NCBI RefSeq assembly: GCF_000208745.1
Contig: NC_030854.1
Coordinates: 32,510,024-32,574,023, forward strand
Direction of reading: 5' to 3'
DNA: 64,000 nucleotides
DNA from: Theobroma cacao
Lineage: Eukaryota; Streptophyta; Magnoliopsida; Malvales; Malvaceae
The notes under the pieces are model-generated. The model did no database searches. It was not told where the DNA came from and worked only from the letters and a program-made list of their open reading frames with translations. The position numbers and the translations under genes were made by a program. Shown piece by piece: positions 25,754 to 53,626 of the stretch. Within the stretch, counting starts at the first letter, position 1; each line of letters starts with the position of its first letter.

Positions 25754-27415
25754 GCTACAATGCAGTGCTTCCTTAATATATATAGTAGCATTAAAATTTG
25801 CCTTCCTTAAAAATAACAAGGGTTTAAAGAGGATAAAAAGAGTATCCTCTCTTTCAATAATCTAGCTAGCCCAGAAAGAAAGAGTGGCTAAACAATAAAT
25901 TGTTGGGCACATGTTGGATAAGATAGACATTTTCAAAGAAAGCAAACAATGAATAAGTCAAATAGTCCACTTGGCTAGGAGTGGAAGTGGGAGTGGGAGT
26001 AGGACCCTTGACAAGACTCAGTGTTGCCTAACCAACATTTTCATGGTTGTCAAACCTTTGAGGTGAACCGGAGAAGGGACCCTCTAATAACCCAATATAT
26101 GATGGTATTGTATCTCAATCCATGTTGTACTCACAAATTACCAAGTATTCGTATGAATATGCCATGTCTATTTTTATTATTGGCTTGGGATGTACTATTT
26201 ATGACGTTGAGTTGAAGCAAAGCCATATCTATTCTTCAGTATGGGTCCTAAGTCCTAACAATAACAAAAGAAACCACTTCTTAGTACCCAATGCATTTAT
26301 TTTGTGGAGCCAAGGAACCCATCATCTCTCCCTCTTTCTGAAGGCAATGGACCCCCTTAAATTTAATCACCTTCTTATTCATCACATCTTATACTAGAAA
26401 AGAAGAAATGACAGAAATGATAAGATTTTAAATATTAGCATATATGGATATTTGCTTGATATTAACTAGATCCACCAATAAAGCTTTCCTGAATGTATAG
26501 GCAAAGGTTTTGAGGCCACTTGATACCCAAAGTTTTAATTAAATTCTCAGTTTGTGAAAGATTTCTTCGAAGAGGAGAGCTTGATTAGCATTTGAAAATT
26601 GAACTCATGCATCCACATTTTAAATATTGAAAACTTTATAAAATTTTATTAATTGGAAATAATGATAGTAAGGTTTGATAGCATTTCAATACTATAAAAG
26701 ACCAATGAACCAAACAATTGAATTATGAACCAACTGGCCTTTGTTATTATCTTCCTACACAAGCATCAATATCATTAGAGTAAATATCTAGAGCTCTTTG
26801 TTTTGAAATTTTTAAAGCATATGGATGTTAACATCACAAAATGTCTTAACATCATTTAGTTCAAGTGGATTAGTCTTACATTAAAGTGCTTTTAACTTAA
26901 ATTTTGATGGTTCATCCAACTGCAGGTTTGTTTACTCAGGAAGTGTTGCTAGTTTGAGAGTCATAATAATGATTCATATTGGTGCAGCTGCTGCTATTGA
27001 CTTTCTGCATAGATGGGTAGAAGATATGGCTTAAGACTAAAACAAAGGGTTGGGTTTATCAACATATATCTAAGCTCCATAAGTTGCTCACAAACAATTG
27101 CATAACTTGCTATGTCAAGTACAATTGCTAAAATGATATTCTCTCCCTTTGAAAGAAAAATGAAAAGAAAAGAAGTAACAACTGCTTCATCAATGATGCC
27201 ACCCTTCATCAACTCCTTCAATTAAATTTGGAAAATGGGAGTTAAAACAAGACAAAATATACAAATGGATCTTTATTTCATTCTCTGGTGCTTCATACCA
27301 GATCCTATTTGAGGAAGCAAAAATCATACACATGTTCAGAGTGTTTTCTGTTGTCAAAGAGGTTACAACTGCTACTTGGGACAAAAACAGCTAGAAAGAC
27401 ACAGAGATTTGGCTC
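25754..27415. other. Spacer before the PEPCK-like gene
   Basis: AT-rich DNA without a supported gene. The last few hundred bases are expected to hold the 3' UTR of the minus-strand gene ending at 27416. Confidence 0.5.
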
Positions 27416-30400
27416 TCAGAATGATAATTCTTCGGGTATTTCTTGAAACTTACCTGACAAAAAGGCATTATATTTCCCTTGAAGATCTCCACCTGAAATA
27501 TTGCATTTAGGTAAGTAAAACCGGACCCAACAATTGCAAAGGTTGCAAATAAAGAGGATCACATAGCTTACCTTTAAGTTCAAATGGTGCAACCTTTGCT
27601 GATCCAACCAACTTCAAAAGATCTTTGCCTGCAAAATCAACAGGAAAAATAAAATAGATATCATAAATAAACAAATCCTTAAAGCAGGAATTATCCAGCT
27701 CCAGCTTAAAAAAAAAAAAATCCTCCAGACTTTTTGGTTACGGCAAACGGAACAGCAACTAACAGAAGATTTCAGGCTATGCAGAGTACCAAAATAGTAA
27801 ACTTTTGTTTATATTAAGGCTCAATGCTGAAAATAATTTTCTGAGGATTTTAGAGGAATGGTCAAAATGCTGCCAGCATAATTACATAGTTGAAAACCCA
27901 GCCTTTGAGAGGTGATTCAGAATAGCAACATGGGAAGACAGATCCTAAAGCAATAAAAATTAGTTTGAGAAATCCTTAGTTGCTTTGTATCCTTTCTGAA
28001 AATTCATGAAGATGAAGCAATAGATTCTATTTGTTTCTTCATTTCCTTTCTCTGTGATAAGAATCAAGAAGAGAAGTCAACCTCGCTAACCCCAAGAAGA
28101 CAATTATGCCATTCAGCAGTTGTTAGCGTTTGAAAATGCAGAGGTATAACTTAAATTTGAACCTTAAGATCATTTACTAAGGAATAATCTATCTTTTTAT
28201 TAAAAATAACCCTGGGCATGATTCAGTACATTCTTCCTAAACAATAAATTATTACAAAAAATGTCCAGGTAGCTATTGAGAAACATTTTCATGATTTTTC
28301 CTTACCTGTAACACTCTTTCCTCCTTCACCGATATTAACAAGGAAGGTTGGTATTTGGTGCTCTTTTAACTACAGAAACAATTTAGATAGCTCATCAACT
28401 AGCAGTTAATGATGGCAATGGTTAATTTAACATATAATATATTCTTAGAATTAAAAAAAGGAATTACAAAAGCTAGTAAATTTTCATTTTTAACCTTGGA
28501 GAGAAGAGCCTTTGCAAGATCCAATGCATCAATACATGAAGGACCCTTAGCATAAGCAGGCACAAACTCCCCATTTTGATAGCCAGCCAAAAACTGATAA
28601 GCAGCTTGGCCTGGAGAGAGCTTTGCTACAGAAGGGATGCTCCCAGAACTGCAGGACACAGAAAATTTCACTGCTTTTAACAGTAAGGTCAATGTGTACA
28701 GGAAAACTATGTTATATTACACCAATTTGGGTACAATTTTTCTAATTCTTCAGGATTTACAAGTAATATAGGAGCCAAATGGAACTATATTTTCATTAAT
28801 TTCTTCAAGGACAGGGCAGGCAATGAGTGAACCATAGAGAAAATTACAAACACTCAACCAGTTCAAACCATACTGATATACCACTAGCAGTAAAATGATA
28901 TGAATTGGGAGAAGGAATCTGAGATTTACATATATAAACAATATGGAAAAAAGCAGGTGAGGTCTCTACCCTTTAAGCCCCTTCAGGTGTTGGGGTCTGA
29001 GTTATGTTTCAAGAAACATGAAGGATTCTTCGAACATTTAGAAATTTCAATGCAACTACAAATATTTTTCTATTTGATGGTTGGGGTGAACTAGTTAATA
29101 TATATCTGCTTGAAAGCATAACCATCTTGAGAATTTTGCCAGAAAGATGTCTGCACCAAGAGTGACATGCTGAAAGTCACTCAATGCCATAATTATAGGC
29201 AACAGTGCTCAATAATATTTCTTTTCCTTTATCTTAAAAACAACTTAAACTTCTCTTACAAAACTTGTTACCTCCCTACTCAACTTGGAGAACTAGCATT
29301 CTCTGGTTTCACGTGTTCTAAGAGAAGCAGATCAAGTGAGATGACGTGAGATGACTAGCCTATTAAGTTAAATGAACTCTTGTCTCAATAATTAATCTTC
29401 AAATTTAGAAAGATCTCTCTTGCTTGCATGCCATACTTCATGAATAATAAAAAGGAAAGAAAGACATTGATATCAGGGAATGTCTGATTGCATTGCATAT
29501 TATTGTCAAAAGGAACTGAACAATCTTGATTCATTCTTTTACCTATCAGATGTTGCAAGGATAACAGCAGATGGCATTTTATATAGATTATCGCCACTGG
29601 ATTTTTTGGTTTGAAACAAAGGTGCAACACCTTGAGGGGAAAGGACAACACCTGCATCTGCAGACACCAACAAATCTGCACAATTCTGAATGGCATTCTC
29701 AGGGGCAAACAAAAGAATCACAGAATCACCAGATACTAGAAGCCTGAAATTTCCAACCTAAAGATGTGAGTTACATACTCCACTTTCATAATAACAATGA
29801 CAAAGCAGCAGTTGAAGATTAAAGACTCTTACCTTGCCGCTAATGGAAGGCCTCCACGTGCAGATATAACTGGCCCAGATAAGGCTGCTAATGCTTCTTT
29901 GGTTCCATTTATATCAGCAAATGCTTTACCACATAAAATAAGTGAAGAACGCTCAACATCAGCAGCTATAAATCCATTACTTCCTTGATCTCCAAGCCCA
30001 ACAGCATCCCCCACAGCCTCACTGTATAAATGAAAGTTAAAAGCTGAAATATTATGATTTATTAGATCTTATACTTTCTTTAAACACTATCAGTCCTGCT
30101 AGAGTTCATCGAAACAGGGTGATGAACCTGAAGGCTGCAAATAGAAACCAAGTAATGGTACAATTTCCACCACGAGGCTGAGGCACGGCCTAATTGGTAA
30201 CAACACTTCAACACATTCAGATAATGGGAACTTTTATAATATATTTTGGGTTCTAGACCTTTTTTTTTTTTTTGAATGGGGGACAGCCAGGGTTGTTTTG
30301 TGATCTTCTTTTTATGTGGTAACTACTAAAAGAAAGCATTAAATTTCAAACCTTATTGATGTAGCAGCATAAACTGTTAACGGACAAGAATCATGGGAAA

Positions 30401-33349
30401 CAGCTCGAGTAGGAGTCTCCCAAAGAACATTAGAAAGTTTCAATACAGCAGATGGACCGTCACTAATCAAACGAACTTTAGCATCAAATTTTGGTGATGA
30501 ACCTACAGCCCCATCATGGACAAAAATGTCTGAGACAGATGACATATGAGTTGTGACCTGATCAAATCAAGAATAGAACAACAAAAATTATAGATGGATT
30601 AAACAAAGCAGATGCAGTCTGCAATGGAATAGAAATTCAAAAAGCAACTTTAAATAGCAACTATTGTGCAAACATGAATATGTGTGATCTTAGCACATTT
30701 CTAATTCTCTACATTTCAAGAACATCAAACATAATCCTTTTCTGGTTTCTCCTAAAAAAGTACCTAATGCTTCTTTGTTTTTTTCCATAAAAAAGACACT
30801 ACTAGCGTTAATTTTTATTTACGAATTTTGTCAAATTTCCAGCCAGCACCTCTCAGATACTAAGCTTCAACCTAGCCTAATAATGAATTTGATAATTCTC
30901 ATCAGTATCATAATTGATCATGCCTACCATCGTAAACAAAACGTGGAGCATTTTGTAGGAGCATGCCATCATCATAAATTACTAATGACTATCAAGGAAC
31001 CAACTCTATTCTCTAACCATGCACATACATAGGTGTGTGTGAGATGCATGTGAGTGAGTTGGCTAGTGACTACACACAATAAAGTTTTCATTCTTATCTC
31101 TAAGACTAAAGGCACAATAAGAACAGAAATATTAAAGCCACGAAACAAGACCTACCTGCTTCAAAAGTTTACTATATTGTGCTTTTGAAATTGCTGAAGC
31201 TCCCCCTAGAATTCCTCTAACATGAACTGGAAGTCCTGACAAGGATTCTGATAAAAGAAACAAGAAAGAAGAAAATCATAAACACCTAACAATAAAAAGG
31301 AACAAAATGCCATTTCACTCAACATAGTGAAAGTTTTACCTGAAATCATAAACACCTAACAATAAAAAGGAACAAAATGCCATTTCACTCAACATAGTGA
31401 AAGTTTTACCTGAAACGGTTGCACCTTTCTGTTGCAACTCAGAAGACTTCAAGTTTTGGAAAGCTTTATCCTTCACAATCACACCTTTTCCAGCCAGAGC
31501 CCAATTAAGTCCACAAGAAAATCCAGGGCTTTCTCTATATTAAAAGAATCAAAGAGCAGATAGATAAGGGTACAGGTCCATTAAGTACAAAGCACAGAGT
31601 ATATCACATACTATCACATGTATTATGCAATTAGCATTTTCATGTTTCTTACCATGAAAATAAGACATGAATCAGATTCAAACATACACATCAAGCCTAA
31701 AATGTCTATCTATCAGAAGCAAAAACAATGAAACTCCATAGAACTTAATCAATGGCTGAACTGAAACCATTTAAAGAATTCAGTCTTTCATGTTTCACTT
31801 AACATATAACTAGTTAGGAAAGATATATGTTGCTTTCCTGATTTAACAGGTAAAACCAGGAGGCAACATTCAGACACCAGAGACATACCAAAAGAAGTGT
31901 CAATAAATTGCAGTATACTTGATCATTAGCGACACCCATCTAATATAGAAGCTTTGAGAGGGGAAGCAAGGAACCAAAATTGACTCACTGAAGTAAGAAT
32001 ATCATGTCAGCAAGTTAAAATCATTTCAGCTTATCTACCTGTCTTTTTCAACCAAAATTTTACCTTGGGAATACAACTTTTTCCCCTTCCTCCTCAACCA
32101 AGGGGGATGAAACTGCATTCTGCAAAATCCAAAACCAAATAATACTATTAGGTGACAAATAGTTCTGATTAAGCACGAAAAAATACAGAAAATGCATAGG
32201 CACATAAGTAAATGAACATTGAGATTCAAAAAAATGTGTAAGACAAAATCAAAGTTGAAGCATGGATGCATTGTCGGTTACAGAATGTGATTCTTGTGGA
32301 TTTAACAGAACAATCATGTTGAAGATCAAATAATGCATGCAAAGACATAGCTAACTTTAACACTGTTCCAAGGAAAAATCGGAGGAATTGTACCAAGAAC
32401 ACATTAAGAAGATATTTAAGAAAAATGCCCTTAATCCTAGAGATGAAAAGAAAAAGGATAACAGAAAGCACAATGGTCTGTTTGTTGATATGACTATGGT
32501 TGATTCAAAGTGTCAAGTTTATTGCTATAAACATATAATGAACAAATGAGATGTCCAAACTGTTTCTATTCTAAAAGGGAGGAAGAAGCAGAGGTAATAA
32601 GCTTTTAAACCTAGAAAGAGCAACAAAGAAAAAAAAATGCAAGTACATTTTACTCCTACTACACAAATTATATTCAAAAGAAAATGTCTACATCTTCGAC
32701 AATTTTGTTAATTCTAATTTCACATTTAAAATTTAAGGTAAGCATATCTTCTGGTACATCTGAAAGCTCAGTGAGTTTGGACTACACAATCGGAGTTAGG
32801 CCCTCTCTCCAAAAATCGAAATTGAGAGCTTCAAGTTGAAAGTTTAAAGTTCTAACAATTAAGGCAAAAATGTTAGCATTATTACCACTAAATTTCAAGC
32901 AAATGTAGGAATACCCTTTTGACATTTGCAAAGTCAGGTAAACCCCTTTATTAAAAAACTGAGTAAATCCCTATATTTAAAAGAGCTTAAAGATTCCCAG
33001 AAACCCTAATTCATATCAATGAAATGAGAGCGAAAGTCAGCTCATTGCAGCTCCAGTTGAATACAAATGCCAAATACTCAGGTCCAGCTAGAGAATCTAA
33101 AGAAACAAAATCAAGATTAAGCTAAAAGACCCAAATGCTCAAACGATCAAAAGATAGAAACGTTCATGTCAACAGAGATCGACCCACATCAACAAAAAAA
33201 AAAAAAAAGAAGCAAAAAATAAATTGAAAACAAAAGAGACTTACGCGTCGAGATGAGAGTAAGAAAGGAAGAGTGGATCTGGAGGTAGAGGAACGAGACA
33301 AAGACGATGAAGTTGTTTGGATGAATCGTCTCAGAATAAGGTTCCTCAT
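27416..33349 (-). CDS. PEP carboxykinase (ATP)-like protein lacking the P-loop, predicted organellar, 441 aa
   Basis: Eleven exons in coding order: 33349-33245, 32119-32064, 31534-31410, 31247-31156, 30557-30352, 30021-29833, 29743-29543, 28648-28495, 28369-28306, 27628-27572 and 27492-27416 (TGA). The sum is 1326 nt, all phases agree. Residues 1-35 (Arg/Ser/Leu-rich, no acidic residues) look like a mitochondrial presequence. Around 115-180 the pattern fits the N-terminal PEPCK domain (FVHDG, then a KVRLIS strand). About 318-400 fits the C-terminal part: PSAVILATSD, PSVAKLSPGQAAYQFLAGY and FLVNIGEGGKS parallel the VIFLTAD, PPVSRLT..Q..YHFLSG and YLVNTGWNG blocks of bacterial PEPCK. The kinase-1a loop (GLSGTGKTT) and the kinase-2 acidic motif are absent, so catalysis is unlikely. 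The last exon reads through a strong internal donor (CAG/GTAAGT at 27454/27453); a further exon downstream is possible. Homology is from memory and moderate. Confidence 0.68.
31273..31415. repeat. 70-bp tandem duplication spanning an exon-intron border
   Basis: Two copies (31273-31345 and 31343-31415) have a period of 70 bp and look identical over 73 positions. On the minus strand each copy carries TTTCAGGTAAAAC, so the 5' splice site of exon 3 of the PEPCK-like gene is present twice. Only the copy at 31410/31409 keeps the frame; the other would add 70 nt. The lack of differences suggests a recent event or an assembly artefact. Confidence 0.92.
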
Positions 33350-33526
33350 TTTTGTTTTCCTAGCTGAAAAATGACAAAACCCCCTCCGAGAAAATGGAGT
33401 CCAAAGGGGCGGACTTTGAGAGAAAGAGAAACCCACAATCAGTGTTTTCTTTGTTTTTGTTAACTTTGAACAGTGAGGTGAGTTACTGAGTTAAGCCCCC
33501 GACAGAGAGAGAACCGAAAAGAGAAA

Positions 33527-33585
33527 TGGGCTTTTAAATTTGGGCCTTGGGTTTTGAAAGAATTGCGTCATTTTGAATCTGGGCC
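33527..33585 (+). promoter_or_regulatory. Cluster of three TGGGCY (site II) boxes
   Basis: TGGGCT at 33527-33532 and TGGGCC at 33541-33546 and 33580-33585 lie 178-236 bp upstream of the PEPCK-like start codon. Clusters of site II boxes are typical of plant genes for mitochondrial and ribosomal proteins and are bound by TCP factors. This agrees with the predicted organellar presequence, but binding is inferred only. Confidence 0.5.
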
Positions 33586-34625
33586 TTGGATTTTCAGTCC
33601 ATTTATATCATGCTGAGTTTTGGACCAGTTAGTTTGTAAGCCTTTTTATTTTCTTGTTCAGTATTTAGTAATTAATATTTAAGAAATGACGAAAGAGTTG
33701 AAAATTATAAAATTTTATTGCTTATCATTATTTCAGTCTTTTCTTTTGAAGTTTCGAATAATTTAAGCATAATCCCTCATATTTATACTACGCTCTGCTT
33801 TTAGTATCTCAAACAGTTACAACGTAAATAGAAATCATGCTTCACTAATTTGTAAATGCGATAAAAGTAACAATTTAACGTCCGAGGAGTTTTATATTTT
33901 ACAAGGTAAATCAAATAAACAAAAGAAAAATGAAAATTCAATTCATGATTGGAATACAAATACCGCAAAAAATTCTCAAAAAATAAAATATTAAGAGATG
34001 CTGAAATTGCTAATACCACATGGTTTTAGAGGATCGTATTAGCAACCATTTTATTCTCATTTGGAGCTCAATATCACATTGTACTCTAAATATCTTTGGT
34101 TTCTAAAGATTTTTCAAAAATCTCAATGTAATTAAAAATATCAATTAATGTTTTATAATCAGATATTTTCTATCACTCAATCTAATTAAATAAGATTAAA
34201 ATGCCTTATAATCAAGTAAAAGAATCTTATCCTCCGAATAAATCATTACTATATTTAAAAAGTAACGAGTATTCTACTCATTGACATCTCAACATCTAAA
34301 ATCTAATAGTTAAACCCTGCTCAGTTAAACCGTAAAACACAATTAGCTAGGTAAGCTTTACATATTGTAGGAAGCATGGATACCACGGCAAGGAAGTTTG
34401 CCGCCTTGTAAATATCATATATTACTTTCGGACAGAAATCAACTTTACAAAAGAGCAAATATTATACAGCTGGTAACAATGAAGCAGAAATGTTTTCCAA
34501 AAACCTGCAATTGCAAGAGAAAACACAGCTTCGCTTTAACCAAACAATGGATTGTGATCTCCCCTGTCCTATCTTACTTTGAGATAAATATTCCACTCCA
34601 GCTATCCTCAGTAGAGATGGATATT
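33586..34625. other. Spacer between SMC5 3' end and the PEPCK-like promoter
   Basis: AT-rich DNA of about 1 kb. It should contain the SMC5 3' UTR and the distal PEPCK-like promoter. No other gene is supported. Confidence 0.5.
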
Positions 34626-49950
<15,325 letters not shown>

Positions 49951-50750
49951 AGGAAGAACAAGGAACAGCGAGCTAATCAGTCATTTGTAAATTATATTTG
50001 TGATTTTGGGCATGGGGAAATTTAGGAGAGATCGAAATCAATTTGAAACCCTAGCTGATGATTGGATCACACCATGGAATTACAGAACCCTAGTTTCGCA
50101 GAGAGAGTGAGAGAAGCTGAAAATGGCGGGAAACTATTGAGCCGAGCCGACCGTAGTTTTTTATAGGCCATATGCTTTTTATTTTTATCTTCGAACAAAT
50201 ATATCTAGCGTTGAAGAGTTATAGTTTTCTGTTTATCCGATTGTTTTGAATATTTTCTTTTAAATTTCTCAAAATTATGTGTCTTTTTAATATCTAAAAT
50301 TTTATTACATTAAAACCATAAAATTTCCATTTCATAAAAAAATAAAATTCTAATATTAAATAAATTAAATTTTATTCATAAAAAAAAGGTACATAAATTT
50401 TGAGATGGAAAAAATAATTTTATTAAAAAAATGTTTCACATGGTGATTGGAAATTATAGCTGAATCCTTTGATTAATTTGAAGAATATTGTTAAAAATTG
50501 ACACTGATTAAATTATTATTTAAATGAATTGGAAAATGACACATCCATCCCCGTGGACAGAAGGAAAAAAAAACTTTTATTCTCTAATTAAAAATAAAAA
50601 AAATAAACATAAAAATTCATTAAGTGCTCAATTATATATAAAACTAAATAAAAGAGACCAAGTAGAAGATAAATAATGCAGGTAGAATTGTACTATAGGA
50701 TAAATAGTATGCCCTGGCTTTAAATTGTCTAAAGTCTATACACAAAGATT
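49951..50750. promoter_or_regulatory. Shared upstream region between SMC5 (-) and DUF1639 copy A (+)
   Basis: SMC5 and DUF1639 copy A point away from each other across 800 bp, so this should hold both promoters. The SMC5-proximal 200 bp is GC-richer and looks like 5' UTR and promoter. From about 50287 onward the sequence is repeated ahead of copy B at about 53631, which marks the left edge of the 3.3-kb tandem duplication. Confidence 0.55.
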
Positions 50751-53626
50751 ATGGCTTCCAACGTTTCCATTCACTTGCAGCAGTTGTCCAACAAGATTGC
50801 CGTTTCAACCGACGATAATGGAGTTTCAGGAAGCTGACTTTTCAGAGAAAAAGCCACCACAATCAGATAATAAAAGACCTAAGATTGTTATAGAGATTCG
50901 TATCAAGAATAGTAATAAGGCTAAGGATGATCCTGCTACTCACTCCCATGCAAATGCAACGACGAATCATGGCTCGGACAAAGGAAGTGATTAATCCTCC
51001 ACGGCTTCCAAAGCATCTTCTTCTTTGAATGTGTTGATGATCGAAACTAAACCGACTCAGACAATGACTACCGATCAGCCTGAGAATCTTGTTAGAGATC
51101 AGTCGAGGAAAGTAGTGGGAGCACCGGCAAAGAAGAAGGAAAGGAAGCCGCCTTTCTCTGTTACGCTGTCCATAAAAGAGATTGAAGAGGACCTTTTTGA
51201 TATCTCAAACTTGAGAAAGAAGAAGTTGAAGAGAAACCCTAAGAAAAGATCCAGGGATGTTCAGCGACAACTTGATCGTTTGTTTCCAGGTTTGATGTAA
51301 GGTTGCGATGTCCAGGGTTCCTGATAGCCATGGCCAACACGGAATCAGGAAAGTAGAGGGTAGGAACTTGTAGTTTTAGTGGGATTTAATTTCCATGTTT
51401 ATATTTTCTGTAAATTTTCTTAAAGTATTGTATTGTTTGTCGTTGAGTTCTTTTAATTGTTGTTTTTTTTTTTGTTTTGAGAGAAGAAAATTTAAATTCA
51501 TACTTTTTAAATAAAAATCATATATTAATCAATAAATCAAACGTTTTAAGTGCTCTTTAATTGTTATTTGATTTTTTTTGTTATTTTTTTTATTTGAGTT
51601 TTTTTTTTTGTTGTTTTTGTCAACTTTTGGATTTTCCCTTTAATATTAATTGATGTTTTTCTGGATGGGGTTATCAAAACTCCTAATTGTCTGTTAACAC
51701 TCCTTACTAATAACTTATAATTGTATTTTTTACCCTCATTTAAATAATTTTTTTTTCAAATCAAAGTTTAATTAATTATATTACTATTTATATATTCACA
51801 CTCTAATTAATCTCAATTGCTCTTGCCTTTTATTTATGCACCCTTCTAACTCTCCATAACTTCCTATTGACTCTTTGTTGCTTTCTCCTATATTCCTAAA
51901 ACATTAACTTCAATGAAATCTCTTACCCATAGCTTGGAATTGGAGTTAAATTCTTATCTTGATATGCTTTCTTTTGGGTTATTCTTCTTTTCTTTTTATT
52001 TAAATAATTTTTTTATTTTAGAAATTCTGCTTAATATAAATTTTTTGTCAAATTCATTTGTCTAAATAGTTGTTTCCTATCTATTTTAGTTTAAAAGTAT
52101 AAAGTTTAAGATGGAATAAAAAAGAAATAAAGACGAATATCGTTGCCGCAAGTTTAGATGCAAGTGAAAGTATCTCAATACACACTATAGTTAAAAGTAG
52201 GTAGCAAACTCATCTCCTAATGATCAATTATGTATGTCAAATTGTTTTAAATATGAGTTTAATCATAAGGTTGTTTGGTGGTAGAACAGATGATTACGTT
52301 TGGGACTAAATATGGATTCAATGAATTGGAATTGATTGAAAAATCAAATGGGCTTATTAATTTATTGTTGGATGCTTAGTTTTTGTATGAGTAAAAGACA
52401 TTTTAACTTATAAATAATTTTGGTTAAAATATGTGCATAAAGATTGTTAAATGATAAATACGTATACTATTTGTATTTTTTTTTTAAGTTGTTTTTATGA
52501 ATTTGCTATACAAATTTGCTTTTATGAGTTTCTTATAGAAGAATACTTTATCATTATATTGAAAAATTGTAAAGATTTCAATACATAAGTAAAAATACAA
52601 ATAATTAATATTGTGGAATGTGAATAGACAAACATTAGTTTATTTAGTTAAAGTTTAATTTTAATAAAAAAATTAAAGTTATTTAAGTGAATGTAATTTA
52701 GTAAATTACAATGTTTAGTTGTTAGTGGGGATTGTAAATAGACAATAGGGAGTGCCAATAGCCTCTCCCTTTTCTTCTTCATAATTGTCCAATTTTTTGT
52801 ATGTAAAATACTTTATTGAGAATTTAATATTTTCTATTATTTGGATAAATTATCAAAAATATTTTTTATTATTTGGATCATATTATAAAAAACTTTTTAG
52901 TAACATTATAAAAAATCATATTATAAAAATATTTTTTTAAAAAAATATTATAAAAAATAGACACTAAATATGGATTCAGTGAATCCACTTGATATTTTCT
53001 TCTTTGTTTTGGAATTGGTTAACTCATCAAATAAGCTTATTTATTGCTGAATGTTAAGTTTTGGCATCAGTAAAAGGCATTTTCACTTGTAAATAGTTTT
53101 GGTTAAAATATGCACGTAAAAATTGTCAAATGATAAATAAGTATGCTATTTGCTTTTTTTTTTTTCTGAAGTTGTTTCTACAAGTTTGCTATACAAATTT
53201 GCTTCAGCATATGATCAAGTTTCTTATTATTAAGATGTGATTTTTTATTAAGTTGCAATTATAGTAAAAAATTGTAAAGATTTCAATAAATAAGTAAAAA
53301 TAAAAATTATTAATATTGTGAAGTTTGAATAGATAAATATTAATATAATTAATTAACTTTTAACTTTAATAAAAGAAATTCTTTAAGTGAGAGTAATTTA
53401 AAAAATTACAATGTTAAGTTGTTAGTGAGGAGTGTGAATAGATAATAAAGAGTGCCCATAATTTTCCAATTTTTTGTATGTAAAATATTTTATTCAGAAT
53501 TTAATATTTTTAGTTATTTGGATAAACTACTAAAAATATTTTCTATTATTTGGATCATATTATAAAAAATCTTTAATAACATCATAAAAATATCAACATT
53601 CAACAATTATGCAATAAATGTAAAAT
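50287..53626. repeat. Tandem unit A (about 3.3 kb) with DUF1639 copy A
   Basis: The left flank, gene and 3' spacer of DUF1639 copy A recur in the same order in unit B. Offsets are about 3344 bp at the left edge and 3331 bp at the start codons. The spacer after the gene (51301-53626) is AT-rich, has no frame I would call and contains two sub-repeats whose shared word ACTAAATATGGATTCA occurs at 52304 and 52963. Confidence 0.8.
50751..51300 (+). pseudogene. DUF1639 gene copy A, broken by deletion and nonsense change
   Basis: Compared with copy B (54082-54657) this copy lacks 26 bp near codon 22, between two near-identical GCCAACGAWAATGGAG words. The resulting frameshift ends at TGA 50835-50837. 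Further on, in the old frame, a CAA codon has become TAA at 50992-50994. The 3' part still encodes the DUF1639 signature: PPFSVTLS, the IEEDLF segment and KKRSRDVQRQLDRLFPGL. A shortened product from an internal ATG is possible but would still meet the TAA, so I call it a pseudogene. Confidence 0.85.
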
